Position numbers and translations under genes: made by a program. 64,000 nt of DNA from Rhea pennata. Taxonomy: Eukaryota; Chordata; Aves; Rheiformes; Rheidae. Position 1 is the stretch's first letter. Each line of letters starts with the position of its first letter. Shown here in pieces: positions 47,801-58,874 of the stretch. Below the pieces are notes generated by a model that was not told where the DNA came from, searched no databases, and saw only the letters and a list, made by a program, of their open reading frames with translations. The DNA lies in the NCBI RefSeq assembly GCF_028389875.1, contig NC_084669.1:6223501-6287500 (forward strand), given 5' to 3'.

Positions 47801-50800
47801 ACATCCTCCCTTGAGATATTTGTAGAGATTGATAAGATACCCCCTCCATCTTCTCCAGACTGAAGAATTCCAGCTCTCTCAGACTTACCTCATATGAGAG
47901 ATGCTGCAGTCTCTTAATCATCTTAGTAGCCCTTTGCTGGAATCACTCCTGTAGCTGCATGTTTCTCTTGTATTAGGGAGCCTAGACCTGAACATGGTAC
48001 TCCAGATGTGGCCTCACCAGGTCTGAGTAGACCTAGGCTAGAATGTGTTTTCTGTCATAGCTGGTATTACAAAAAATGTTGAAATCCCCCAAGAATGGGG
48101 AGGGGAGATGGAGGAAACAAGCATGATAAACAGGGAAAATGAGATTTTGTAATAAGAAGGAAGATGGAGTATGTTTACTGAGTAACAGTAGAGCAAAAGG
48201 AGAACGGAACGTTTACAAAGCACATTGCAGACTTTCAAGCACTATAAACTTATACATGTGCAATTATAAATAAATGTAGAAATGTGCAATGTTACAAAGC
48301 TTTCCAAAACAGCCTTTAGTCTAACTGACCTCCTCGGACACTACAGAAGGAAGAAAAATGTGACTATTACTTATGTATGTATCAGTATTAAGATCTTCCT
48401 AGCTATTACAGATATTACATAGCACTGAAGTTCAGTGATAGCCTGTAGTCGCTGGATTAATCTGGTGTTTACCTAACATGTCTTATTTTTGGTTTAGTTA
48501 TGCAAGACGAGATGTGCTTCCTCTGGGAAAATTCACAGTCAACTTGAGTGGATGTCCAAGAAACAGCATCTTCACAGAGCACATATATCGCATTATCCAG
48601 CAGCTTGTTCCAGCAGTAAGAAGGGCATTAAAGTGTTTTAACGAATTTCTGATTGTATAGAGATTTTTTATTTTAATGGTAGATATTAGGCTAACTTGTA
48701 ATCAGATAGACAACATTTTAGTAAAGGCAGAGTCCTTAAACTAAGGCTCCTGCTGTCCATTTAAAGGGCAGTTTAGAATTTAAAAAGTGGAGATGGGACT
48801 TTTCTTTCAGTAGGAGTCTGTAGCTACCTGGTCATTTGTGATGAATATGGAATAAGGTCATGTTCCTCAAAAGTGGTAAACTGACTGACAGACATGCTGC
48901 ATACTTTACTTTGCTTTTTGGATGGATATGTGTATACCCTTAAATGATGTTATTTTAATGTATATTGATATATATTTAATGTAATTTAGTATATTTTTTC
49001 TTGGGAGCTTTTTTTTTTCCAAGTGTTTGGAAATTTGGGAAAAATATTCTGTATTATGGTAACAAATTTTGTTTTACTTATTACAGGGGCTCACAGTTAT
49101 AGCTCTTTCTAAAAGGAAGAAGTATCTATCTACTAGAGAAGTTGGAAGAGAGCAAATGTGCTGATCAGTTTCTTTTCTCATTGCAGTCCTATCGTCTACA
49201 AATGACCATTGAAAATATGAACCATTCACAATTTATCCCACACAAAGACTATACAGCTAATCGCTTAGTCAGTGGAGTACTGCAGCTTGCCAGCAACACT
49301 TCCCTTGTAGTAGATGAGACTACACTTGAGCAAGGACAGCTTGACACAACAGGTAGACATTTTTTGTAACAACAATTTCTCATCTGGAAGGTTAAACCTT
49401 GATACATTTCAAGACAGTGATGTTAATTATTTACTAACGATAGCTCTCTGTTACAAAACTGTTTGTGGTTTCCACGATCTATTCTTTTGCTTGAACCAGC
49501 TTGCTGCTAGTCAGCAGCCTTCTTCGACACACAGCTTGATCTCATGGATTATTTTTAACCCTGTCTATTTTATTTCCTGGAAGTTTCTGACATTTCAGTT
49601 GAAAAATGATTAGTTATTCATTTTGACTTAATACAAGCAGTGCAAGCAGTGATATGTCTGTATGTCCTGCTCCCCCTCCCCCTTATCCCCCAAGAGTTAG
49701 GGACTAATATGCATCCTAGAAACAAATGACCAATAATGAAACAAGATGGTATCTTGTTTAGTTTATCTATTTTACAGGAGCTCTGAACAGTGTCTTTGAC
49801 AGTTGATGGAAAATGCCAGTGATTTAAATAAGCCATTAGACCAAATGATTCTTTTTCAGAATGGCCTGTCAGTTTTCTTTGATACAGAAGTGGGGGAATC
49901 ATATGCTGCTGCTATATTCTTTATACTTATTGTAGATGTAGAAACCATTCCTGAAAACCTAGCTAAATTCTAAAGATAATAAATCAACCTAATATTGCGT
50001 GGAACAGGATGGTAATTCTGTCTTGTAGGCTGATGTGTAGTGCTGTGGAGTATGCATCCTACAAAGCTTTATTCAATGAAGTGTAACCTACAAAAAAGCA
50101 GTGAGTTCAGTACCTATTAAAAGTTCAGAAACTGGAGAATGCAGAGTACAGTTATCTGTAGTGATTTCCAGTAAAGATGGATATGAAATTGCTGAAAGTG
50201 ATTTTATTTTAAAATAAAAATGCCATCCTTACAAGCCTACTAGACCAATGCTGTAAGCCTACTGGTTCTCTTTAGTGAGTATTAGTACTCTGTTCCATTG
50301 CAGACTAACTAACAGCAGACTAAGAGCAAGTCTGGTAGAACTAGCCAAGCTTAGATTTCAGACTAATCTTATTTAGAAACACAATAGTTTTTATTACTAG
50401 TACTGAAAGTTGTTGTTCAGTATTATTCACCTCTTTTTGAGCCTTTTATTTTGTTGTTAGATACTCTGACTGCAGCAAAGGAAAATATTAAAACTAGTAG
50501 AAATTGCAGCATTATCTGGGGAAAAAAACCTCCCATTTACAAAAAAAATCTTGCTGTGTTAATTTGTAGCTTTTCTGAAATGTTTATTGTTAAATCTACA
50601 GAATACAACATTTGATGAAAAGTAATATTTAAGCATTAAAGAAGTTGCAGGTAAAAAGACTTATTAAATTTAATTTTATTCCATTCCCCTTGGTGATAAT
50701 GTTCTCTTGAATTTGGGGGGGGGGGAAGTAAACATTTAAAACTTCTTGTAAGAATTCTGGGAACAAAATTTAATCCTAGAAAAGAGTAGCCATCCACAGA

Positions 50801-53304
50801 TCTACTAGTTGATTTGGAATTACTGAAAGCTATAGCTTTGAGATTTGCAGGGGGGGAAATGCCCCAGAAGTACCTTTATTTACTCTAGTAGTAAATGTTT
50901 TCCTCGTTTATTAGGGACAAAAATATAATGGTAGATGTGTCATTTGGTGCACTAACACTGCTGAAGAGATATCTGAATTGTCAGGTAGATGTCAGTATTT
51001 CAAAGGGGGACTTCCAAGAGTCAACCAATTAACTTGTCAATCTTAACTTTTAAATAGAAATGACTAGTCTTATCTAGAACTGTTTGGAAAGATGACGATG
51101 AATATGTTTTTCGGCTTTTCAAGTCTTGCTGGCCAATCTAATGAGTTCTTTAGCAAGACTTTTTTCTTAAACTGTTAAATAATGCTTGTTTTCTGTCAGA
51201 AAAGTAGCAGAGTTTTATCTCCTTTTGAGGAGAAAGCTTTCCTCTGTAAACAGTAGTCTCTAGCTCTGTAGAACTGATGGAAAGCTCTACTTACTAACAT
51301 TTACATTAGGCCAGATTTGATTTAGGCTTAAAATTCTTCTGGAATTTTTAATTTCAGTTCTTTGTAAATAAACAAAGTTTGCAAGAATTTTTCTACCAGC
51401 TACTCATTAAAAAACAGACCGGTGGGGAAAAAAGTTTTGTTTAAAACCAGTTGTCAAATAACTTGTTCTTGCTTCTCTAGGTGTACATAATGTGACAGCA
51501 CTGGGTAATCTGATAACTTGGCAGAAGGTGGATTATGACTTCAGTTACCACCGGATGGAATTTCCATGCAATATTAATGTTCTTATCACTTCAGAAGGCC
51601 GATCACTCCTACCGGTATGGCAAGGTTGTCTTAATTTGGGAGATAATTACAGTTAGTAGCTACTTACTAGAAACATAAGTGTGTGCCATTCCAGATACAA
51701 GTGAAGTCAGGAAACTTTTCTTGTGATTGGGTTGGTTATGATGCTCCTGGCTTCAGCCAGGCCAAAAAACTATTCAAAGGAAAACAAAGGAATTGACCTT
51801 TCCTCCTTGTTGGCTGAACATTGTAGTGAGAGCAAGAGCACAACAGTGACTGAAGTAATTAATGGATATCACATTAAAGAGCAAAGTCTGCAGATAAATT
51901 GCTTCTCTTAAAGCTTTATTCTTGTGCAGTAGTTCCTGAGGTGATGGGCACATGAATAAAGAGCAACAGATCTGAGACTGACCTTGGAAAAATCTGAGTA
52001 GCCTAACTTTACAGAATAGCTTACCACTTGCATTCTAGTTTCTTGAACTGGGGAGGGGCAGTCTTGAGTAAGGACTCCATGCTGTTTTCAAAAAAGGAAT
52101 TATTAAGTATTTAAAGAATGCATTTTCTTATCTTAATTTTGGAAAACAATGACTTCTGTTGCCTTAGTGCTCAAATTAGTCTTGCAATAGAAAAAGAAAA
52201 GGATATGAAAAGAGATATGTAATTTTGTTTTTCAGTCAGATTGCCAAGTCCACTTACAACCACAGATAATTCCACCAAACATGGAAGAATACATGAATAG
52301 CCTTCTAACGGCAGTGCTCCCTTCTGTGTTGAACAAATTTCGAATTTATCTAAGTTTATTGAGGCTGCTGGACTACAGTATATCTGATGAAGTGACCAAG
52401 GTATGGAAGATTTCATTGACACTTTTTCAACTGTATACTCAGATAGAAATAAAGCAGTTTTATAGAAGGCTGTTGACTCTTCCCATTATTCTGTCAGTGA
52501 TTCTGTTCAAAGTTCTTTAAAAGAAGCATTTTCTTGTCCTGAGTGTACCTTTGAGGATTTGTACTCTTGAGTATTTCAACATATGCTTTCAAGTAAACCT
52601 TTCTAAAACTCATTTTGAAACTTTAATTCTTCTTGAAGATGAGAATTAGCGTGTTCTTGCCAAGGCTAGCTTCCTGACTGCTAGATGTTGAAATTTTTCT
52701 CCTGCAGTCTAAGGATAGTTATGGTTTAGCTCCTAAAAAGCTTTTCTCTCTCCTTTTTTTGCAACTCAATTACTTGCTGTATTGTTTATAGGCAGTAGAA
52801 GAAGACTTTGTAGAAATGCGCAAGAATGACCCAGAGAGCATAACAGCTGATGATCTACACAGGACTCTGCTTGTAGCAAGGTGAGTAGTCCTGTTTGTCA
52901 TGTGTGAAGTCTTACTAGCAAGCTGGAACCAAATTAATAAATGCTTGTAGCCCATAGTTTCATTATAGTTGAGTAAAGTTCTATTATATGGTTAGTGATC
53001 AAATAAAGAAATAATTTTATCTCTTGATATGCTGTTAGATATTCTTACTTACTTAAGCAGAATACTTCTTCCTCTTTCTATGTATGCTTGCTAGTTCATG
53101 GGACAGCAAAATAATAACTGGTTTTGTTCTGTGTGTCAGATCTGCCAAGCTCTTACTTCCAATTTCTGCTCATCTAGGTTCTTGTCTCTGAGTGCGGGGC
53201 AGACAACACTGTCAAGAGAGAGGTGGCTGAGAGCAAAACAATTGGAGGCATTACGTAAAGCCAGACTTCAGCAGCAAAAATGTGTTAATGGGAATGAACT
53301 TTAA
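36282..53304 (+). CDS. MCMBP: MCMBP, MCM complex-binding protein, complete coding span of 16 exons
   Basis: Nuclear protein that binds MCM3-MCM7 in place of MCM2, stabilises and delivers newly made MCM subunits and takes part in MCM unloading and sister-chromatid cohesion (family knowledge). The 16 exons listed separately join in one frame to 1905 nt, 634 residues plus stop; the mammalian protein is about 642. Visible: N-terminus [18 protein letters not shown], an N-terminal conserved domain (about 20-143), an acidic hydrophilic linker (about 150-220, [16 protein letters not shown]), and a C-terminal MCM-like region (about 235-634) with [28 protein letters not shown] and [18 protein letters not shown] near the end. 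Start chosen because it matches the conserved MPC N-terminus, although the frame stays open upstream. Fifteen introns: fourteen GT-AG and one AT-AC (intron 5). No break seen. Confidence 0.97.
36580..36621. repeat. 21-bp perfect tandem duplication in the CpG island
   Basis: CGGCCTGCGGGGCGCCGCGG plus G, twice without difference, in MCMBP intron 1. Confidence 0.95.
36758..36843 (+). CDS. MCMBP: MCMBP exon 2 (residues 20-48)
   Basis: Acceptor TCCGTAG, donor GTAAGA. Encodes [20 protein letters not shown] and LKENNATNW, closely matching the family. Confidence 0.96.
36844..38684 (+). other. MCMBP: MCMBP intron 2
   Basis: 1841 bp GT-AG intron, AT-rich; contains two adjacent perfect 10-bp stem-loops (38311-38366). 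No exon recognised. Confidence 0.8.
38311..38366. repeat. Two adjacent perfect inverted repeats (twin hairpins)
   Basis: Hairpin 1: AACTGTCAGT (38311-38320), loop GTATAT, ACTGACAGTT (38327-38336). Four bases later hairpin 2: TATAACTATA (38341-38350), loop TATAAG, TATAGTTATA (38357-38366). Both have a 10-bp perfect stem and a 6-nt loop. Confidence 0.9.
38685..38825 (+). CDS. MCMBP: MCMBP exon 3 (residues 49-95)
   Basis: Acceptor TTTTACAG, donor GTAAGT. Encodes [20 protein letters not shown] and [16 protein letters not shown], highly conserved. Confidence 0.97.
39187..39228 (+). CDS. MCMBP: MCMBP exon 4 (residues 96-109)
   Basis: A 42-nt exon, acceptor TAACAG, donor GTAAGT. Encodes [14 protein letters not shown]. 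Found from the protein family and phases. Confidence 0.95.
39699..39800 (+). CDS. MCMBP: MCMBP exon 5 (residues 110-143)
   Basis: Acceptor TCCTAG. Encodes [20 protein letters not shown] and [14 protein letters not shown]. There is no GT donor at the conserved end; the exon is followed directly by ATATCTTTT, a U12-type AT-AC donor. Confidence 0.95.
39801..41233 (+). other. MCMBP: MCMBP intron 5, U12-type (minor spliceosome) AT-AC intron
   Basis: The intron starts ATATCTTTT (U12 consensus ATATCCTTT, one mismatch) and ends TTAATATTAC. A branch-point-like TCCTTAAT sits at 41214-41221, about 13 nt before the 3' end, with a second overlapping copy at 41221-41228; the U12 branch consensus is TTCCTTAAC. 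The flanking exons join in frame as [16 protein letters not shown], matching the conserved WVKE-AY junction of the family, so the boundary is fixed by the protein and not only by the splice motifs. No GT-AG pair would give this junction. Confidence 0.9.
41234..41363 (+). CDS. MCMBP: MCMBP exon 6 (residues 144-186), acidic linker
   Basis: Begins immediately after the AC of the AT-AC intron. Encodes [20 protein letters not shown] and the charged stretch [20 protein letters not shown]; donor GTAATA. Ends in phase 1. Confidence 0.94.
42274..42425 (+). CDS. MCMBP: MCMBP exon 7 (residues 187-237)
   Basis: Acceptor TTTTTCAG, donor GTAACA. Encodes [20 protein letters not shown] and ends [18 protein letters not shown]. 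The first half is a variable linker, the end is conserved. Confidence 0.95.
43138..43238 (+). CDS. MCMBP: MCMBP exon 8 (residues 238-270)
   Basis: Acceptor ATGGCAG, donor GTAAGG. Encodes [20 protein letters not shown] and [13 protein letters not shown]. The frame also runs open upstream through the intron, which is not coding. Confidence 0.95.
44131..44144. repeat. Poly(G) tract, 14 nt, preceded by nine T
   Basis: CTTTTTTTTT then 14 G in MCMBP intron 8. Confidence 0.95.
44783..44818. repeat. (CA)n(TA)n microsatellite
   Basis: TATATACACACACACACACA followed by CATATATATATATA, in MCMBP intron 8. Confidence 0.95.
45036..45205 (+). CDS. MCMBP: MCMBP exon 9 (residues 271-327)
   Basis: Acceptor TTTCCTAG, donor GTGAGT. 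Encodes [40 protein letters not shown] and [17 protein letters not shown]. Confidence 0.96.
46061..46090. repeat. 10-bp unit in three tandem copies
   Basis: TGTAATATAT twice, then TGTAATATAA, in MCMBP intron 9. Confidence 0.95.
46168..46291 (+). CDS. MCMBP: MCMBP exon 10 (residues 328-368)
   Basis: Acceptor CTACCAG, donor GTAAGT. Encodes [20 protein letters not shown] and [20 protein letters not shown]. Confidence 0.95.
47508..48035 (-). mobile_element. CR1 LINE 3' fragment in MCMBP intron 10
   Basis: About 530 bp in minus orientation, so antisense to MCMBP. Begins with the inverted tail (ACAGAATGGTTGAGGTTGGA, AGGGACCTCTAGAGATCATC) and runs into the region upstream (CTGAGCACCACTGAGAAGAG, CCAGATGTGGCCTCACCAGG). 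No intact ORF. Confidence 0.95.
48498..48615 (+). CDS. MCMBP: MCMBP exon 11 (residues 369-408)
   Basis: Acceptor GGTTTAG, donor GTAAGA. Encodes [20 protein letters not shown] and [20 protein letters not shown]. Confidence 0.96.
49187..49352 (+). CDS. MCMBP: MCMBP exon 12 (residues 409-463)
   Basis: Acceptor TTGCAG, donor GTAGAC. Encodes [40 protein letters not shown] and [15 protein letters not shown]. Confidence 0.96.
51481..51614 (+). CDS. MCMBP: MCMBP exon 13 (residues 464-508)
   Basis: Acceptor CTCTAG, donor GTATGG. Encodes [40 protein letters not shown] and RSLLP. Confidence 0.96.
52236..52400 (+). CDS. MCMBP: MCMBP exon 14 (residues 509-563)
   Basis: Acceptor TTTTCAG, donor GTATGG. 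Encodes [40 protein letters not shown] and [15 protein letters not shown]. Confidence 0.96.
52792..52880 (+). CDS. MCMBP: MCMBP exon 15 (residues 564-592)
   Basis: Acceptor GTTTATAG, donor GTGAGT. Encodes [20 protein letters not shown] and DLHRTLLVA; ends AG|G (Arg) into exon 16. Confidence 0.95.
53178..53304 (+). CDS. MCMBP: MCMBP exon 16, terminal coding exon (residues 593-634 and stop)
   Basis: Acceptor CATCTAG. Encodes [34 protein letters not shown] and KCVNGNEL with TAA at 53302-53304. Confidence 0.96.
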
Positions 53305-53575
53305 TTCTTAATATTTTATGGATGTCACTATAAAAATTTGTCTAATCCTAGATGGAACCCACACTAAGATTGGATATTGTTTATACCAGTTTTTGTAGAT
53401 AATTTATACCAAAAAATTATGGATATTTACCCTCAAAGTCTGAACACACTTAACTCAGTGTTCAGCAAGTTAAACATATTTTATGAAATTTTTTTGGAGC
53501 CTGTTTTGTAATTGAGAATTGGTAACAATGAGCAAATTGTTTCATATTAAACTTTAATACTGAAGTTGTGTAAAC
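53305..53575 (+). other. MCMBP: MCMBP proximal 3' UTR
   Basis: AT-rich sequence below the stop codon up to a first plausible poly(A) signal, ATTAAA at 53546-53551, followed by GTTGTGTAAAC. A longer UTR is possible because AATAAA also occurs further on (for example about 54151). Confidence 0.5.
53546..53551 (+). terminator. Candidate poly(A) signal of MCMBP
   Basis: ATTAAA about 240 nt after the stop codon, with a GT-rich stretch 20-30 nt further on. Other hexamers downstream may also be used. Confidence 0.45.
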
Positions 53576-55944
53576 TTATTTTCTTTAATAATAAGAAAAC
53601 ATAACTCTTAGCCCTTTTATACAGTAGTGGTAAGCCTTGTTATGGAATAAGATTGTGATATAGTTCTTAAACTGTTGGATTTCCAGGATCAGATCTTTCT
53701 GCTAAACAGCATCTGTAACAGAAATGTTAACTTCAGTAATCACAACTGGGTACCATAATTAAATAATGTAAGGTGAGTTGTACTGTTCAGCAGTACAATA
53801 GATTATACCAGAATGTAAAGAACCACTTTGATCTTACCCAATACAAGGTTCCAGTGTAAATTACATCTTTAAATCTAAGCATAGAAGACCATGACTAACT
53901 TGTCAAACCCGCTACTAAGGATCAGTTTTATTCTGGTGTAGCTACCTTCAAAAAAATCTGAATGTGAATACAATAGTATTGCTTGCTATCTACATGAAGA
54001 ATGCATTTAGGCATAACATGATGAGGAATGTGTTCTAAGTGCTTGAACAGTGATCAATTAAGCATTAAGAATTGTCTTTACCTATCTCTTATTCATAATG
54101 TACTGTTTGATCATGTTCTCAGAGGATGTAGAACCAGTCAGACAAGGGGGAATAAAAGTCATATTGAAGGTGGTTTAAGAGAAAAAACATTAAACCAATA
54201 TGAAATTGATGTAATCCAGAATTAGTATAATAGTAATACATAAGGCTGACAGTAATAACAATCAACTCACTAAGAACTTCTTGATCAAGAGAAAGCTGCA
54301 AGCATCAGTAGAGTTCCTGTAAGATAAAACTATAGCTTGCTTCAAATTAAACCTCTTCTGACTTTCTAATTTTCTAAGAGAAAACTACAGCACAAGTTTA
54401 AAAAGCCTTCTGCTAGACTTAAAATAAGCCCATACCACCTTTACTATTGCTTTCCTCATTGCAGAGATAGTGGAGACAGGAAGTCACTATTTCATGGCAT
54501 TTTCTATTACAAACAAGGCTTTGGCTCTGTTACAGGAACAGTTTCAGACTGTCTTATGTGTATACCCTAATGCTAATTTGGTGATTTATTATGAAAAATA
54601 ATTTTTGTACATCTTAACTTGAGGCATTATGGTTTTGTCAGCTTAACTAAAGTTATATTTATCTAAAGCCTTCTGACTTCAGTCTGGAAAACGCAGAAGT
54701 GCAGCTTGCAAGTATTTTCTTAGTGAAACAAGGTCATTCTTACTGTACTGTGTCATGCAGAAGACAAGACAAATTATAGAAAGTGTTTGTATCAGCCTAT
54801 TCTTGCTGGACAGCTTATGATACTATTTCACAGACTTACGATGCCCTTTTCAAAATATTTAGAAAAATCAAGAGCAGTTAGTGTCTTAATCATTTCAGAT
54901 AAGCTCATTTTACATGGACTGCTTGTATCTTAGCCCCAACATCAAGTGCCTGCTTACAGAAAACTATTTTGAGATAAACTAATCTACTGCAGCTGTAAGT
55001 AAAAGTGTGTGGCAAACAAGTTATTGCAAAGGGACCTAGGTTCACTGGGAAATACATAAGAATAAGTTTAATCGATAAACATGAGTTTGATGTCTTTCTC
55101 TAAGCACTTGGTCCTAATTTCTCTTTAATATTTTAAAAGTGAATATGCACATTTTCAGCTTGCTTGCTGCAACGTAAATATAAAAGCTAGAAAACTGAAT
55201 GAATAGGGGAAAAAAATGAAGCCTAAGACGACTAACCAAGTCAATTCTTCTTTTTAAAAAAAGAAAAAAAAAAAAAAAAAAAAAAGAATTGCAGCCTAGC
55301 TGGAAAACATGTTTTTTTTCTTAGTTTTCTTCAAGGCTGCTTGCAGGAAGGTACAATGTATGCTGGTGTAGTTTGAGACTGTACTGTATGCATAAATATT
55401 TCATAATTCATAAGGTGAAAGGACATTATACCTGCAAGTCAAATATTAACTTAGACTAATACAGGAGATCAAGAATTAAATTGCCTGGAAAATATGCCCC
55501 AGATTGTTTAAAGTCCATGCTTTTTTTGAATAGAGGAATGACTTGTCAGATACTGATACCCTTGTAGTCTTGCATCTAAGTTTTAAAAGTACTTTCAGAG
55601 TGCAGGTATTCACTGTGCAAGAACTTAAACAGATCAGTTTTCTCCTACCATCAAAATAATGGCAGGCAGCCCAAGGATGTGGAATTTCTTCTCCCTTCCC
55701 CAGAAGTTTTGCAAGTACCAAGACTTAGACAAATTAAGAGTATATTTATGAGTGTTTATGACTTGCTTTTTTTGAGGCTAAGATTCTAGCAGCACAACAC
55801 TAGAAAGTGATTAAAGATTTCATTAATGAAAACATTCCCTAACTTTTGGTCAGAAAAAAGTCAAGACAACACCCACCACTACCACCCTGTTAAACTTGAC
55901 TCCCTAAAAGCATATGCAAATTTGTTGATAAGATGATGTGTCAA
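53576..55944. other. Intergenic gap or extended 3' UTR between convergent MCMBP and INPP5F
   Basis: No coding region is recognisable. Contains an A-rich tract at 55256-55285 and otherwise unique AT-rich sequence. Some of it may belong to a longer MCMBP 3' UTR. Confidence 0.6.
55256..55285. repeat. A-rich tract
   Basis: Seven A, one G, then 22 A, in the gap between MCMBP and INPP5F. Confidence 0.9.
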
Positions 55945-57452
55945 ATAGTATTTGATTTCACTTTTTTATTAAAATATGTATATTGCTTACATTAAAATAC
56001 AACAGTATTTTAAATATAGCCACAGGTTTAGACACTCAAAAAAAAACCCCAAACCACATCACTTTAATAAATAAATACGTCAAACTTGTTTATCAAAGTT
56101 TCAGACAATCAGGTTTAGTAGATAATCATTTCAGATACTAAAAGTTTTAATACACTATAATACCAATATAACACTTTTTAGAACACCACATGCAGCTTAT
56201 CTACAGTACATGTACTAGAACACAGAGGCACTGGCTCTATAATGGTGGGTAAAGTTATGAACCACAGCATAGTAAGATCCTGCTTAATACTAGCTTTTGG
56301 ATAAAGCCCTATACTAGAATGGCATTGCAAGGCATATCCAGGAAAGATGGAGTAATCTAGATACAACTAAATCCTTTGACACACACACATATGTAAGTTT
56401 GTTATCCAATTCCCAGCACAAGTGGAAGGTTAGCCTTAGCCAGCAAGTATGCAAAGCTTGAGTTAGTAATGAATTTGATTAGATATTCTGACAGCTATGC
56501 TCCAATGTCAACACTGATTTTATGGAACAGTACTTTACTTGTTTTGGAAGAAGTTATTTGAGCTTTTGCATCTGGGCAGTTAGAATACAGCATAGCAAAA
56601 AAACCCACTACATACATTATAGCACTCCCACAGAGAGCCACACTGTCTGAAGATCTGTTGACTATCTTGCTTTATACAGAGTCAAAAAAAAAAAAAAAAG
56701 CACAGATTGACAGGAGTGAAAAGGGGGAACAAGATCGCTTTAACATGGACAAGACAATTAGAGGTTAACTCCATTTCCCCCTTATCCAGCAAAAAGGAAA
56801 AAAAAAAAATCTACAAAGTAAATTTGCACTGCAGGATCATGGATATTTCAAATTGCAGCAGTATACTTGATCTTTCCTTAAGTGTCCCAGAAAGTGAGGA
56901 AGAGGATAGCAGAAAGGAGAAAAAAATTCCTGGCTAACATACCCAAATACAACAAAAATATATCAATTCCCATTGTAGAGGCACAATTCATAGAAAGCTG
57001 TGTCTAAAATTTCCAATGAAACAAGTAAAAATACTAGTCCAAAAATAAATAAAATGTAAATTTATCAGTTATTTTGCTGGTGCAGTGCAAGGTAAGTAAG
57101 GTCACAGAAGTGCAGTATCACCTTTTTAGTATAAATACTCTATATTAAAGTCAGAACCTACAAAACTAGTCTCAAAGAAACCTGTGCAACACTTTTAAGA
57201 TGGACAGCACACTTACAAATCCCAGTGTCTAGGCTACCTGTTCAAATGTGGTTTACCCTTTTGTCTCGGCTGCTTAAGGGAATTCTGAAGCTTGGTCAGA
57301 ACCAAATTCATTTGCATCACACACTTCCTGTAAACAAAATATGTTTTTGATCCCAGTATTCAGTAGCAGTTCATGCTACAGTGAGCTTTGATGTGATCTT
57401 TTTAGTATTGTATTAAAAGCCACAACGAGAAGAGCATTTCCTAAATTACCAA
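55945..57452 (-). other. INPP5F: INPP5F 3' UTR
   Basis: Runs on the minus strand from the INPP5F stop codon to AATAAA at 55970-55965. No open frame of interest. Cleavage is expected near 55945-55950. Confidence 0.6.
55965..55970 (-). terminator. Candidate poly(A) signal of INPP5F
   Basis: AATAAA on the minus strand in the context TTTTAATAAAAAAGTG, about 1.5 kb below the stop codon. Confidence 0.55.
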
Positions 57453-58584
57453 CTAAATCTGAATTATTCGTGTCTGGCATTGCATAAACATTTCTTTCAG
57501 TTCTTTTTGCTTGACTTGATTTATAGCTTCTGGTTCCACAGGGCTCTTCTGGACCTTCGCCACAGCAAAATTAATCCCTTGAGTCAATCCTGCTTGTGTG
57601 ATGTTAGCAACTTGGACCATAGAACTGCGAATTTTAGCAAAGGGGGAGACGGCTCTGCTGCTGTTACTGTCAGCTGGAGAAGGAGTCATATGGAGTTCTG
57701 TCTCAACTATACCAGATGCAGCTCCTGGGCTTTTATGAGATTTACTGGAATAGGTCCCATCAACAGCTAAGAGCTGAGGATCTGGCTCAGAAGAAAGTAC
57801 GTCCAACTTTGATGGCCTGGAAGGAATGTCTCTGGTTGTTTCAGCCCTAGTTTCTGCCTTTTTAGAAGTATTATTGCTGGTTTGATTTATTACTTGATGG
57901 AGCTCTTGAGAGCCAGCCTCAGCCTCTAAAACATCTGCTATCTTTTGAGCATCATGTACAAACCTCTGGCAGTACACATCAATAGGTTTAGCAAATTCCA
58001 TCTCCACATTGTCAGCAGAAGGCATGGGTATGTCTTCACATTCAGACGTGCTAGCCTGAGTGACATGGATCTCAGATGGAGCATGAATGCTAATGGTCAT
58101 GTCAGTGCTGCTTATAGACTGGGACCGACTGCCTAATCGGGGAGCTGAAGCAATGATACCACAGCTAGGCAGCACATAGTCTGTCTGTCCTATGTTCTCT
58201 AGGGAGTCAGTTAACTGGTTGTCCTCATCAGATTTAGAGTTAGTCAGGAAGTCATCTGAATGGAATGAATCATTATCTGATATTTCTATATCAGATTCAG
58301 TATGGACTTTAGTATCTACCACTGGATTCTCTAGAGTTTCAAGGCTACTATCCGATTTCCAAAGATTAACTTTCAAATTTGGTTTTAAAAAATTGACTTT
58401 CACTTCAGGTTTGGTAAAGCTACCTAACTTCCGAAGATTGCTAATGTTTACATTGGATTTGGTTTGCTTTACTTTCTGATTGAGAGATGAAAACTTGCTC
58501 AGTAAGTAATTCTTGCCTTGGGCCAGGGACCCTCTGTTCTGAGACCGAATGCCAATGATGTCTTCATGAGGCTTGCTGCTTTTC
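57453..58584 (-). CDS. INPP5F: INPP5F terminal coding exon (376 residues and stop)
   Basis: Acceptor TTCCCTAG; begins KSSKPHEDIIGIRSQNRGSL and ends QCQTRIIQI with TAG at 57453-57455. The frame upstream of the acceptor is intronic. Conserved blocks include YVLPSCGIIASAPRLGSRSQ and SRAVSPFAKIRSSMVQVANI; the middle is Ser/Asp-rich and poorly conserved. Confidence 0.97.
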
Positions 58585-58837
58585 CTAGGGAAGAAAATAA
58601 AATCTCCAATGTACAATTAACAAAGCAGTTTCATTTATAAAACACCAAGTATTCACCACCTTCCATCATCTAGTTTCATAAGATGGACATTTTATTAACT
58701 ACATCTTTTCCTTTCATTATCATATTTTAATTCGCTTAGTTGAGTACAATAAGAACAAAATAGAGGGTTGCTAAAGAATTTTAGTTAAAACAAGATGAAA
58801 AACAAGCTCATGCAGACTTTTTTGTAACAAAAATGGC

Positions 58838-58874
<37 letters not shown>

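Larger units (their letters stand above)
41364..53177 (+). other. MCMBP: MCMBP introns 6-15
   Basis: Ten GT-AG introns, the largest being intron 10 (46292-48497, with a CR1 copy) and intron 12 (49353-51480). They carry G tracts of 14 (44131-44144) and 11 (50715-50725), a CA/TA microsatellite and a 10-bp triplicate. No further exon recognised. Confidence 0.8.

Noticed and set aside
57480-58479. Plus-strand open frames opposite the INPP5F terminal exon
   Set aside because: Antisense shadows of a real exon with no recognisable family.
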